Source: CAYSBK01 sp964429265 (GTDB lineage Bacteria > Planctomycetota > Phycisphaerae > Sedimentisphaerales > Anaerobacaceae). From it: DNA of 33,741 nucleotides. The notes beneath the pieces were generated by a model. That model was given only the letters and a program-made list of their open reading frames with translations, was not told the origin of the DNA and searched no databases. The stretch lies in NCBI GenBank assembly GCA_964429265.1, contig CAYSBK010000011.1:1-33741 (forward strand), written 5' to 3'. The translations under genes and the position numbers were made by a program. This document shows positions 7,968 to 16,022 of this stretch, in pieces (position 1 is the stretch's first letter; each line of letters starts with the position of its first letter).

Positions 7968-9384
7968 GAGCCGCCTCCTTTCTCTGCTGCAGGGCCTTGC
8001 TCAGAACCACGTATAATATGACCGCCACGAACCAGCCGGGCAGGCTCACGAAGTAAATCTGAACGCCCGCGAACTTTATCAACGCACAGCAGACCCCAAC
8101 GGTCAGAAACCACGTCAGACCGGCCGCCCAGTTGAAGGTCCTGCCGCTGTTTTCGGCGTAGTTACTCTGAAGGCCCAGTTTCTTCATCAGCCAGTAGTCA
8201 ACGAAAACCACGGCCCCCATCGGCATAAGCAGCATTCCATAAAGTGCCACGAAGCCCAGCAGTTTCATTGCGATCGCCGGAAACATCCCCGCCGCCGTTG
8301 CTATGGCCCCGGCAACCAGTGTAACCGTGAACCGTGAAAGTTTCGGTACAATCGCCTGGAACGCAAGACCGGCCCGGTAGATCGTCGGATTGGCGGTGGT
8401 CCAGCCGGCGATAATGACGCACAGAATCCCGGCCAGCCCGGCCGCACGAAACGCCAGCGGGCCGGGGTGAACGCTCGTGTTGCCGGGGTCCTGATAAAGC
8501 TGATACGCATACAGAATTGACGCACTGAGCCACGCCATAAAGTGCCCGACATACATTCCCGCCGCCGACGCGAATCCATACGACGACTTCCTCGCAAACC
8601 GCAGCACCGACAAATCACTCATACCGATGTGCATCGCCAGGTTGCAGAACCACGCGAAGAACGTTACGTGCCAGAACGTAAACTTCGTCTGGCCCGGAAG
8701 AGGCTCGCCGCCTTTCCACACGGCGGTATTAAGCAAGTCCCAAAACTGGCCCAGCGAGTGAACCTCCTTGCCGCTGGCTGTGATGAACTGCCGAAGCCCC
8801 ACGAAACCAAACGCCAGGAATACCAGTATCATCCAGGGCGCCGCGATATTCGCAAACTTGGCCACCGCCTTGTATCCGTAGGCAGCTATCACGGCGATCA
8901 GCAGCCCAACCACGGCCACGGCAACTACCCAGCCGATACTGTTCGGGTACACGTCGTTAAGTCCGGGCATCCTGAATTTAAACCACACGCCGACCGTCGT
9001 TGCCGAAACCGTAATCATCGCACCGGCCAGAAAGCAAAACATCACGCCGTTGGCGAGATTGTAGATTGTCACCAGCTTTCGTCCGCATATCTTCTCCAAC
9101 TGGTAGTACAGCGTAAGCCTGGCTCGCGTTGCTATCGGCGCGCAGACGAACGCCCAGCTCAAAACAGCCAGCGCATTACCCACGATTAATCCTGTTATCA
9201 AGTCGAATGCGCTTACCCCGGCCGCCACGAAGAGCGGCCCGATCATAAGCTCCGTTCCCGCGCAGTGCTCTCCCGCGTACATCCCGATAAAGCCCTTCAG
9301 CCCCAGAAGCGCCTGGCGAGGCACGGGCGAGCGCTCGAACTCTCCCTGCGACGGCGCCGGCGGTGTTTTGTTGTCTTGCTGCAT
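7948..9384 (-). CDS. NCS1-type permease, candidate L-rhamnose transporter
   Basis: This 478-residue integral membrane protein has about twelve hydrophobic segments and looks like the nucleobase:cation symporter-1 (cytosine permease CodB-like) family. Family-like features are the N-terminal GVSAFDLITGLIVGNALAV region and the conserved WTTANPTIYRAGL segment near residue 330, which resembles the W.T....nnYsaGL of cytosine permeases. It lies between rhaA (30 bases upstream) and a coupled small membrane protein, inside the rhamnose operon, and no other sugar transporter is present in the window. Import of L-rhamnose or a short rhamnoside is therefore the simplest guess, although characterised NCS1 members carry nucleobases, hydantoins or vitamins. 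The ATG at 9384 follows AAGGGATACACAGGG. Confidence 0.85.
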   Translation of the reverse strand: MQQDNKTPPAPSQGEFERSPVPRQALLGLKGFIGMYAGEHCAGTELMIGPLFVAAGVSAFDLITGLIVGNALAVLSWAFVCAPIATRARLTLYYQLEKICGRKLVTIYNLANGVMFCFLAGAMITVSATTVGVWFKFRMPGLNDVYPNSIGWVVAVAVVGLLIAVIAAYGYKAVAKFANIAAPWMILVFLAFGFVGLRQFITASGKEVHSLGQFWDLLNTAVWKGGEPLPGQTKFTFWHVTFFAWFCNLAMHIGMSDLSVLRFARKSSYGFASAAGMYVGHFMAWLSASILYAYQLYQDPGNTSVHPGPLAFRAAGLAGILCVIIAGWTTANPTIYRAGLAFQAIVPKLSRFTVTLVAGAIATAAGMFPAIAMKLLGFVALYGMLLMPMGAVVFVDYWLMKKLGLQSNYAENSGRTFNWAAGLTWFLTVGVCCALIKFAGVQIYFVSLPGWFVAVILYVVLSKALQQRKEAARVQNNP

Positions 9385-9414
9385 CCCTGTGTATCCCTTA
9401 CTTATGTTGTTGAA

Positions 9415-10683
9415 TCAGGTCCGTTTACTCTGCACGTCTATTTCATATCGTTGAACTTCCTCGAGCCATTTGCCTCCAGGCGGCACATCTTTGCTGAGAC
9501 AGTAATAATCCCACACCGCCCCGGCCGGCATACTTTTGAGCTCTTCCAGCACGGCCAGCCGCGAAGTGTAATCTCCTTCGGCCTCCATCGCCCTGAGCAT
9601 CTCCGTCGGCTCCAGAAGGGCCGTCAAAATGGCTTTCAGCGTAGCCCTGGTGCCTATGACCCAGGCGGCGACCCTGTTTATGCTGGCATCGAAAAAGTCC
9701 AGGCCGATATGCGTCCGGCCGAGAAAATCGCCCCGGACGATCTCCTGTGCTATCGCCAGCAATTCATCGGTGAGTATGACCACGTGGTCGCTGTCCCACC
9801 GCACCGGCCGGCTCACGTGCAGCATTATCTCCTCCAGGAAGGCAAGCACCGCGGATATCTTATCCGATATGACCTCCGTCGGGTGAAAGTGCCCCGCATC
9901 GAGACAAACCAGCTTGTTGTTCGCCATCGCATAGCCCAGGTAGAATTCGTGAGAGCCTACCACGAAGCTCTCCGACCCGATGCCGAACAGCTTGCATTCC
10001 AGCGAGTCGCGATTGTATGCGTCATTTATTTTCTCGGCGAAAATCTCATCCAGAGAATCCTTCAGGAGCATCCTCGGTCTCTTGCGATCGACGGGGATGT
10101 CCTTGCTGCCGTCGGGTATCCAGATATTGGTCACACAGGTGCTGTTCAGCTTCTTACCGATGTATTCGCCGATCTTGCGGCAGGCGATGCCGTGTTCTAT
10201 CCAGAACCTGCGTACTTCCTTGTCGTTGCTGGAAAGCGTAAAACCGCTGTCGGCTTTCGGGTGCGAGAAGAACGTAGGATTAAAATCCATGCCCACACAT
10301 ACAGACCCGGCCCAATCAATCCAGTTGTCAAAGTGCACCGGCTCAAGCTCGTTGCGCTCGACACGCCTGCCGCCGGTCTCGGCGTAAATCGCGTGCAGGT
10401 TCAATCGATGCCTGCCCGGAATCAGGCTCAGGGCCTTACTCATATCCGCCCTTAGCTCATCAGCCGTCCGTGCCTTGCCGGGATAAGCACCCGTGGCGAC
10501 GATTCCTCCGCCGCGCAGCCCTGCCGCATCCTCAAAACCACCAACGTCGTCACCCTGCCAGCAGTGGATGGAAATCGCAATTCTGCTTAATCTCTCCATC
10601 GCCCGGTCCGTATCAACGCCGTACTCGGCATAGCGTTCCCTCGCGATCGCGTAAGCTTTTTCAATATACTTTTGTTCAGACAT
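9415..10683 (-). CDS. rhaA: L-rhamnose isomerase
   Basis: This 422-residue cytoplasmic enzyme converts L-rhamnose to L-rhamnulose, the first step of the phosphorylating rhamnose pathway. Its length is close to the E. coli enzyme (419). Conserved segments include SIHCWQGDDVGGFE (residues 38-51), GMDFNPTFFSHPKA, DAGHFHPTE (His265) and RWDSDHVV (Asp297, Asp299); the last three residues correspond to the metal ligands His262, Asp294 and Asp296 of E. coli RhaA with a constant shift of three. The ATG at 10683 is preceded by AGAAGG. It lies 47 bases after the GH106 rhamnosidase gene and 30 bases before the permease gene, which places it firmly in the rhamnose operon. Confidence 0.98.
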   Translation of the reverse strand: MSEQKYIEKAYAIARERYAEYGVDTDRAMERLSRIAISIHCWQGDDVGGFEDAAGLRGGGIVATGAYPGKARTADELRADMSKALSLIPGRHRLNLHAIYAETGGRRVERNELEPVHFDNWIDWAGSVCVGMDFNPTFFSHPKADSGFTLSSNDKEVRRFWIEHGIACRKIGEYIGKKLNSTCVTNIWIPDGSKDIPVDRKRPRMLLKDSLDEIFAEKINDAYNRDSLECKLFGIGSESFVVGSHEFYLGYAMANNKLVCLDAGHFHPTEVISDKISAVLAFLEEIMLHVSRPVRWDSDHVVILTDELLAIAQEIVRGDFLGRTHIGLDFFDASINRVAAWVIGTRATLKAILTALLEPTEMLRAMEAEGDYTSRLAVLEELKSMPAGAVWDYYCLSKDVPPGGKWLEEVQRYEIDVQSKRT

Positions 10684-10730
10684 CGTGGGCCTTCTAATCT
10701 CTTGTGCTCCCTGAATACTGTTAAGCCGGG

Positions 10731-13577
10731 TTACTCGCCAAGAAAGATTTTCGCAACGGCCCGTATTCTCACCGGGCCGAGCAATCCTGACGGATGCGAA
10801 TATTGCCCCTGCGTAAGATGATTCTTGAGGATATTTGCCACGTCAATCCTCAGTTCATTGGCGCCTTCTCTGAGATGCCTGGTGACATCGACCACGTGTG
10901 GCGGGTACCAGCTTACGCCCACTCTCCGGCCGTTCAGCCAGACCTCGGCCACCTCGTACACCCTCCCGAGGTCAAGCTCAACCTGTAAATCATCATTCAA
11001 CATTTCCGCAGCGACATCAAACGTCGTACGGTAATGACCCGTGCCGCTGTAGTGGCGAAACTGTGGCAACTGCCTCCACGAAACCAGGCTCTCAAGTCCC
11101 ACTTTCGTCGTCGCCTCCAGGCCTACCCCGTCGCTGCCGCTTGCAGAAAGCGTCCACCCGCCGGTAAGGCGGACATCCTTTGGAACCGTCGCTTTCAGCT
11201 TTCTGACCGTCCCGTCGGACAGCCGCACTGTGCATTCACGGCTTTCTGAAATAAGCGCATATAACCGGCCCTGCTGGTCCATGGCCATCTCAGCACCCTC
11301 ACATTCGACGGCATGGAGCACCTCCGGCCCGGCCGTAAACGCAATCAGCGCCGATTCAAGATGTCCCAGCCGCAACCTCACCCGAGTTTTCCCGCCGACG
11401 ACTTTCCATTGGGCACAGACGGTTCTTTTGCCCGTATCCGCATCCCATATCTGAGGTATGAGACCTTTTTCAGAAAACTCTACCTCGCCGTCGAACCGCC
11501 CCCCCCAGTTCATAACAAAATACAACTGCCCACCCCTTACGCGCCGGTGCTGGTAACTGATAAGAGCATCCTCCGGATACCATCTCACCGACCGGCTCTC
11601 TTCGATAACCTTTCGCCAGCCCCGGTCTCGAGCGTCAACCACAAGACCCTGCGCCGAAGCAAGATCAAATTTCTTCCGAAGGGCCTCCGCCTCGACGGCG
11701 TGTTTCTGAAACGCGGACCATCGGTCCGGCTTCGGGCCACAGTATAATACTTTCGCGCCTTTTTCTATCATCAGCATTACTTTTCGTGCCTCTTCGAGCG
11801 TTTCTATATCACCCAACAGGCACAGGTTCCTGACCTCGTAGCGATTATCATCGCCTTGCCATATCCTGCTGAAGGTGTACTTGCTTGCCGCGTCCACGCA
11901 ATTCAACGCCGAGACCGGCTGGTCGGTATCCTCCCCACGCGGAGGTTTCTCCGGCTCGCTGCTGGTGACAGGATATACAAGACAATCCGCCACCGGCCGG
12001 CCCGATTGAAGAACCCATTGCATACGTCTGGCCCACGAACCGTATTGCTTCATATATCTCCACCACGGAACGTTGCGATTCAAATGTATCTCCGCGTACA
12101 TCCGCCAACCGGGCAGCGGCAAACCCTCCGGCGAATAAGCAAAACTGTGAAGCTGTACGCGGTTGACTCCGCGGGCATAATGCGCGTTGCTGAACCATCG
12201 CAGCATAGCGGGATTCGTTTCCCACGGCCCCCTCGGCTCAGCAAGTCCATAGCCTTTTTGTTGACCATTGGAAAAAGGATAAATCAGGCTCTGTTCCTGC
12301 CTGCTCAGGAAAGTCATAGCTTCCACCGAAGTTATCGGCTTGCCGAGCGTGTGAGAAACCCAGACCGCCTCCGGAAAATACACCCCCTCTTCTATCTCCG
12401 GAATATCACAATTACTGTATGCCTCGAAAAGGTCCCTGCTCAACCCTCTTCCATAAGCCTGCGGCCGGTGCCGCAGGCCGTAAGCGTTAAGTATTCTTCT
12501 TACGTTGATGTAGAAATTGTCTCTTACAAGCTGCTGCTGCGTCCTGATTACATCCGCAAGGATTTTCCCGCGATCCGGCCCGTACCCCACCAGGGCATAC
12601 ATCCGGGGCAGCAGTTCGTAACCGTTCAGCTTCGAAAACGCCTTATCAATCTGGGGCGTCCAGTAAGGCCTGCCGTCGTACTCCCAACTGTCGGACGCAA
12701 CCTCCGTCAGTGTCCTGCCGAAATATTTCGACAGTTTCGGCTTTATTCGGCCAAGCAGGTAATCCAGGTGAAACTCTATCGCCTCCTTCGAGCCGGGGTC
12801 GGCCGGATAACCGTAAGCCTTGTCCAGACCCCCGCCGTATCCGACCGAGAATACGACAATCAGCCACTTGCCCGCAGGTACCTCCCAGAAAAGCTGCCCC
12901 TGCTCGCCGGAGAATCTGACATTCCCCGTAAGGTCAATGAAACTATCAGCCTGGACCGTCTTTTGTTGTGCGTCTTTCAGCCGCCACGCGAGGACCTTCG
13001 CACCGGCTGGCACACTTACTGTCACCTCGCTTCCGACCTGCTTCGGACCCTCCACGATGGTGACATCAGATTGCAACTTTCGCGAGCGGTACTTATTCGT
13101 TATCCAGGTTCCTCCCGGCGGCCAGCCCATTCCCATATTGATCGCAAGCTTGAAACCGTGACGCTGTGCCGCCGAACACGTATGCGCAAGAACATCGAGG
13201 AACTCTTCGGATAAATACTCCAACCGCTTATGCCCGACCATCGCCAGTTCTTTGTCAACGACCTCTTTCTTTCGCCACCACGCAAACTCGACAAAACGAA
13301 GCTCCGCACCTGCGATTCCGGCAGCAACCATCTCCTCTATCTCACGCTCCATCTCCTCGGCCGTGATCGCATTGTCAAAGCAGAACCAGTAAACCCACGG
13401 CCCTGCCTCCATCGGCGGGTTTTCAAAACCCTCCCCAAGCTCCCTTATATCCGTCGCGCGATAAGAATAATCTGTCGCAACAAACGACCGTCCTCGGCCC
13501 GTTGCGTATGATGCTCCAAGCACCATCAGCACGGCCGCACAAAGCCACGTTCTTACGGCAATTTTCGTGCCGCTCAT
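10731..13577 (-). CDS. secreted GH106 alpha-L-rhamnosidase
   Basis: This 948-residue exported protein is a glycoside hydrolase family 106 member, a family of alpha-L-rhamnosidases. Typical parts are the N-terminal PPMEAGPWVYWFCFDNAIT followed by EEMEREIEEMVAAGIAGAEL, GMGWPPGGTWI, the SDSWEYDG-like segment, KPITSVEAMTFLSR in the catalytic region, and a C-terminal galactose-binding-like sandwich (GHYRTTFDVAAEM, ELDLGRVYEVAEVWLNGRRV). The ATG at 13577 is preferred because GAGG stands six bases upstream and it opens a normal signal peptide (MSGTKIAVRT, hydrophobic core, ASYATG); starts at 13589 and 13616 have weaker support. It stands between the SDR and rhaA genes. It would free rhamnose from oligo- or polysaccharides; some GH106 enzymes act on pectin or ulvan fragments, so the substrate remains open. 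Confidence 0.92.
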   Translation of the reverse strand: MSGTKIAVRTWLCAAVLMVLGASYATGRGRSFVATDYSYRATDIRELGEGFENPPMEAGPWVYWFCFDNAITAEEMEREIEEMVAAGIAGAELRFVEFAWWRKKEVVDKELAMVGHKRLEYLSEEFLDVLAHTCSAAQRHGFKLAINMGMGWPPGGTWITNKYRSRKLQSDVTIVEGPKQVGSEVTVSVPAGAKVLAWRLKDAQQKTVQADSFIDLTGNVRFSGEQGQLFWEVPAGKWLIVVFSVGYGGGLDKAYGYPADPGSKEAIEFHLDYLLGRIKPKLSKYFGRTLTEVASDSWEYDGRPYWTPQIDKAFSKLNGYELLPRMYALVGYGPDRGKILADVIRTQQQLVRDNFYINVRRILNAYGLRHRPQAYGRGLSRDLFEAYSNCDIPEIEEGVYFPEAVWVSHTLGKPITSVEAMTFLSRQEQSLIYPFSNGQQKGYGLAEPRGPWETNPAMLRWFSNAHYARGVNRVQLHSFAYSPEGLPLPGWRMYAEIHLNRNVPWWRYMKQYGSWARRMQWVLQSGRPVADCLVYPVTSSEPEKPPRGEDTDQPVSALNCVDAASKYTFSRIWQGDDNRYEVRNLCLLGDIETLEEARKVMLMIEKGAKVLYCGPKPDRWSAFQKHAVEAEALRKKFDLASAQGLVVDARDRGWRKVIEESRSVRWYPEDALISYQHRRVRGGQLYFVMNWGGRFDGEVEFSEKGLIPQIWDADTGKRTVCAQWKVVGGKTRVRLRLGHLESALIAFTAGPEVLHAVECEGAEMAMDQQGRLYALISESRECTVRLSDGTVRKLKATVPKDVRLTGGWTLSASGSDGVGLEATTKVGLESLVSWRQLPQFRHYSGTGHYRTTFDVAAEMLNDDLQVELDLGRVYEVAEVWLNGRRVGVSWYPPHVVDVTRHLREGANELRIDVANILKNHLTQGQYSHPSGLLGPVRIRAVAKIFLGE

Positions 13578-13622
13578 TGACAGCCTCATCTCTGTTGTCG
13601 GTACGCAGATAAGCACATTCTT

Positions 13623-13676
13623 CCTGTTTGCAGGGCATTATCATCTCCAAAAGAATGTGATGCAAGCACAAACAGG
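13623..13676. repeat. inverted repeat between the SDR and GH106 genes
   Basis: CCTGTTTG (13623-13630) and CAAACAGG (13669-13676) are perfect 8-base inverted arms 38 bases apart. They lie in the 136-base gap upstream of the GH106 gene and bracket a weak minus-strand promoter-like pair, TTGCAT and GATAAT with a 17-base spacer. This could be a regulator site or loop, or chance. Confidence 0.3.
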
Positions 13677-13713
13677 CGAAGCGGCGGTTTGCCCCAGGTC
13701 GTGCCGATGCGGG

Positions 13714-14544
13714 CTACCTGACCATCACTTGCCCCGAGTCCACCACGAGTATCTGGCCTGTTATGCAGCGGGCCTTGTCCGAACACAGAAAAACCACCGC
13801 GTTCGCAACGTCGTCACCTTTAATCTCACGCCGCAGCGCCGTCTTGCTTATGTAGTACGGGATGACCTCTTCGGGCTTTATACCATACTTCTTTGCACAA
13901 ATCTTTATATACTGCGGGTTCCATATCTTTGAACCTTCAAACACATTGCCGGGACAGACGCAGTTCACGCGAATCCCGTGTTCACCCAGCTCCAGCGCCC
14001 ATCCGCGCGCCATGTGCAGTTCACCGGCCTTGGTGGCGTTGTAAGGCGTGTTATCCTTGCTGGGCTCAAGCCCTGATTTCGAGCTTATGTTCACAATGCA
14101 CCCGCCCGTGCCCTGGCGAATCATAATCCTTGCCGCCGCCTGCGCCATCAAGAAGTAGCCCGTCAGGTTCACTTCCAGCGCACGCCTCCAGTTCTCAACG
14201 GGCAAATCAACCAGTGCCCCCGCCGGCGCAATACCGGCTGCATTTATGAGAACGTCGAGACGCCGAAAATCCTCCATTACCCTGTCGAAGGCGCCGTCAA
14301 CACTCTTCTGGTCCGTAACGTCACACGCAATCACCCCAACTCTCGCTGCCGCCAGTTCATCCGTGATTAGCCGCGAGGTCTGCGCTGCCGCTTCTTCATC
14401 TATGTCGACCAGGCAAACCGACGCCCCCGCACGTGCAAGGCCTATCGCGATACTTCTGCCGAGTCCGCTGCCGGCTCCGGTGACAACCGCAACACGCCCC
14501 TTCAGTTCGCCTGGGTTCGCCTGGCCCGGGCGCTTCTGATTCAT
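13714..14544 (-). CDS. SDR-family NAD-dependent dehydrogenase of the rhamnose cluster
   Basis: This 276-residue short-chain dehydrogenase has the cofactor motif TGAGSGLG (22-29), an acidic residue after strand 2 (VCLVDIDE) that favours NAD over NADP, NAAG (101-104), and the catalytic Ser154/155, Tyr168 and Lys172 (NISSKSG, YNATK). The segment SKIWNPQYIKICAKKYGI followed by IPYYISKTALRREI and the ending ITGQILVVDSGQV strongly recall the C-terminal dehydrogenase half of bifunctional rhamnulose-1-phosphate aldolase/alcohol dehydrogenases. In this cluster the aldolase is a separate gene, so this SDR may handle L-lactaldehyde or another rhamnose-derived carbonyl. The ATG at 14544 follows CCGGAG nine bases upstream. 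Exact reaction is inferred; a sugar-phosphate or sugar dehydrogenase remains possible. Confidence 0.88.
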   Translation of the reverse strand: MNQKRPGQANPGELKGRVAVVTGAGSGLGRSIAIGLARAGASVCLVDIDEEAAAQTSRLITDELAAARVGVIACDVTDQKSVDGAFDRVMEDFRRLDVLINAAGIAPAGALVDLPVENWRRALEVNLTGYFLMAQAAARIMIRQGTGGCIVNISSKSGLEPSKDNTPYNATKAGELHMARGWALELGEHGIRVNCVCPGNVFEGSKIWNPQYIKICAKKYGIKPEEVIPYYISKTALRREIKGDDVANAVVFLCSDKARCITGQILVVDSGQVMVR

Positions 14545-14596
14545 AATCTCAACTCCGGTTCCACCATTTCATTCCTGTTGCGACAATTACGGAGAT

Positions 14597-14605
14597 AGTA
14601 TACCA
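14597..14605 (-). promoter_or_regulatory. extended -10 promoter element before the SDR gene
   Basis: On the minus strand TGGTATACT (14605-14597) is an extended -10 element (TGn plus TATACT, five of six). No good -35 is present, as expected for this promoter type. It stands about 53 bases before the SDR ATG and would give a second transcript inside the rhamnose cluster. Confidence 0.4.
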
Positions 14606-14631
14606 GCAGGGCAATCCACGGGAAGCTGAAA

Positions 14632-14643
14632 ATCGCCGGCGAT
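14632..14643. promoter_or_regulatory. 12-base perfect palindrome, operator-like
   Basis: ATCGCCGGCGAT is a perfect palindrome about 30 bases upstream of the extended -10 element of the SDR gene, roughly at its -35 to -45 region. This is where an activator or repressor dimer could bind. No regulator gene is present in the window, and a palindrome of this size in GC-rich DNA can occur by chance. Confidence 0.3.
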
Positions 14644-14690
14644 AGACGCGATGAAGATTCGTTCGCCTTATCACAGCCCGCCGTCTTGCC

Positions 14691-16019
14691 TCAAATGCCC
14701 ACCGCCTCCAGCATCTGCTGCGGCGTGCTTCTTTCGCCGAGCCCTTTTAATAATTTCGCACGCGCAGGTTCAAGTAACGCACCTACTTGCCTGTAAAATT
14801 CATTCTTTTCCTTAATGGTTTTGAAATTCCTTGCCGCCCACCTGCTCGTGTAGCCTAATCCACACTCTCGCTGCAGCATAGAATGCCCATATAATATCAG
14901 TGCCCCATCCAGAAACGTCGCCGCCATCGGCGCCAATTCGGCCGAGCCGAAATCATCGACAAACTTCTGCCCCGGGCGGTTCATCTCCGTCCCGACTAGT
15001 ACCGGCAAATCCATCGCTCGAGCCAGTTGAACGACCTGGCGAAGGTTGCGCAGTTTCTCGTCTGTTTGCCCCGGCGTGTAGTTGCGGTCAGGAATGATAT
15101 TGATCGCCGCAACGCCCGTCTTCATAGCGACGCTCAACAGCTTCTCAATTTCCTTTTCTCCCTCGCTGGTTCCGTCCAGCCAGGCCAGCGTCGGAACTCC
15201 GCCGGCGCTGAGAATGAAACTATTCACCTCTTCCATTCGCGGAAAAGCACCGCCGTCGGGCTGAACGTATCCGATCCCGCCCCGCTTCATCGTCTTGGCC
15301 CGAATCGCCGCCTGCAAACCCGTTCCGGCAGGCAGCTCAGGCAGCGATACGTCCACGCCGAGCTTTGCCCGCCAGAACCGTAACAACTCGCCGTCATCGG
15401 CAAATACCCGCCGAGCTTTCTTTGCATACGCCAGACAGATGTGTCGTTCCGTGGCATTGCCCGAGGGGGTCAGCGGACAAACGTCTTCTTCGTAGTCCAG
15501 CTCCACGGGACTGAGGAACTTGTTTACCCTTTCAACCAACGACTTGTTTCTTGCAGCGGCGGTTTCCCGCAGCTTGCGTGCGAATCCCTTCAGTGAATCA
15601 GGCAACTCGCGGCTCGCAAAGCCTGCGCCTATGTGGTAGGCAATCCCCGGTTCCCCCGGCGAATTGATAACCTTATCGAAAAACTCCGGAATATGAACGC
15701 GGGTCTCTATCCCGACGCACCCTTTCAGGTTCAAAACGGCCGACGCCTCGTAGAACTCTTCAAGACCGTCGAGAACGTCGAAGTCGACGATCCCCGCCAC
15801 GGCCAGCCCCGCCTTGCGCGCCAGCCACGCAATCTTCGTGGGCGAGTAACCGCACGCATTATAAGAAAAAAAAGTGTGGTAATGAAGATTAACGTCGCTG
15901 CCGGGCTCAGGCAGCTCTATCCGGCCGGCCTCGACAAGCTCCACGAGCCTGCCTAAAGCATCCCTCCTTTCCTGAGGATCAAAACTGTCCAGCTTCTTCT
16001 CAAGCTCTTCGATATGCAT
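14691..16019 (-). CDS. degenerate PHP-domain protein of the rhamnose cluster
   Basis: This 442-residue cytoplasmic protein has a PHP (polymerase and histidinol phosphatase) metal-dependent phosphoesterase-like fold. NLHYHTFFSYNACGYSP carries the HxH motif (His46, His48), and GIETRV carries the usual Glu. However, the TDHD motif is VDFD (79-81), and the later AHP-type motif appears as TLAWLDG, so two metal-ligand histidines are replaced. The N-terminus (EELEKKLDSFDPQERRDALG) is a helical extension and the C-terminus ends in helices. The gene starts three bases after the rhaB stop codon, so it is certainly in the same transcript as the rhamnulokinase. Its role is unknown; a phosphoesterase or a sugar-phosphate binding role linked to rhamnose metabolism is possible. 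Confidence 0.8.
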   Translation of the reverse strand: MHIEELEKKLDSFDPQERRDALGRLVELVEAGRIELPEPGSDVNLHYHTFFSYNACGYSPTKIAWLARKAGLAVAGIVDFDVLDGLEEFYEASAVLNLKGCVGIETRVHIPEFFDKVINSPGEPGIAYHIGAGFASRELPDSLKGFARKLRETAAARNKSLVERVNKFLSPVELDYEEDVCPLTPSGNATERHICLAYAKKARRVFADDGELLRFWRAKLGVDVSLPELPAGTGLQAAIRAKTMKRGGIGYVQPDGGAFPRMEEVNSFILSAGGVPTLAWLDGTSEGEKEIEKLLSVAMKTGVAAINIIPDRNYTPGQTDEKLRNLRQVVQLARAMDLPVLVGTEMNRPGQKFVDDFGSAELAPMAATFLDGALILYGHSMLQRECGLGYTSRWAARNFKTIKEKNEFYRQVGALLEPARAKLLKGLGERSTPQQMLEAVGI

Positions 16020-16022
16020 CGG

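Noticed and set aside
9265..10455. Long plus-strand open frame opposite rhaA
   Set aside because: rhaA is certain on the other strand and the translation of this frame resembles no protein.
11856..13214. Plus-strand open frame opposite the GH106 gene
   Set aside because: Shadow of a well-supported gene in GC-rich DNA; no ribosome binding site or family motif.
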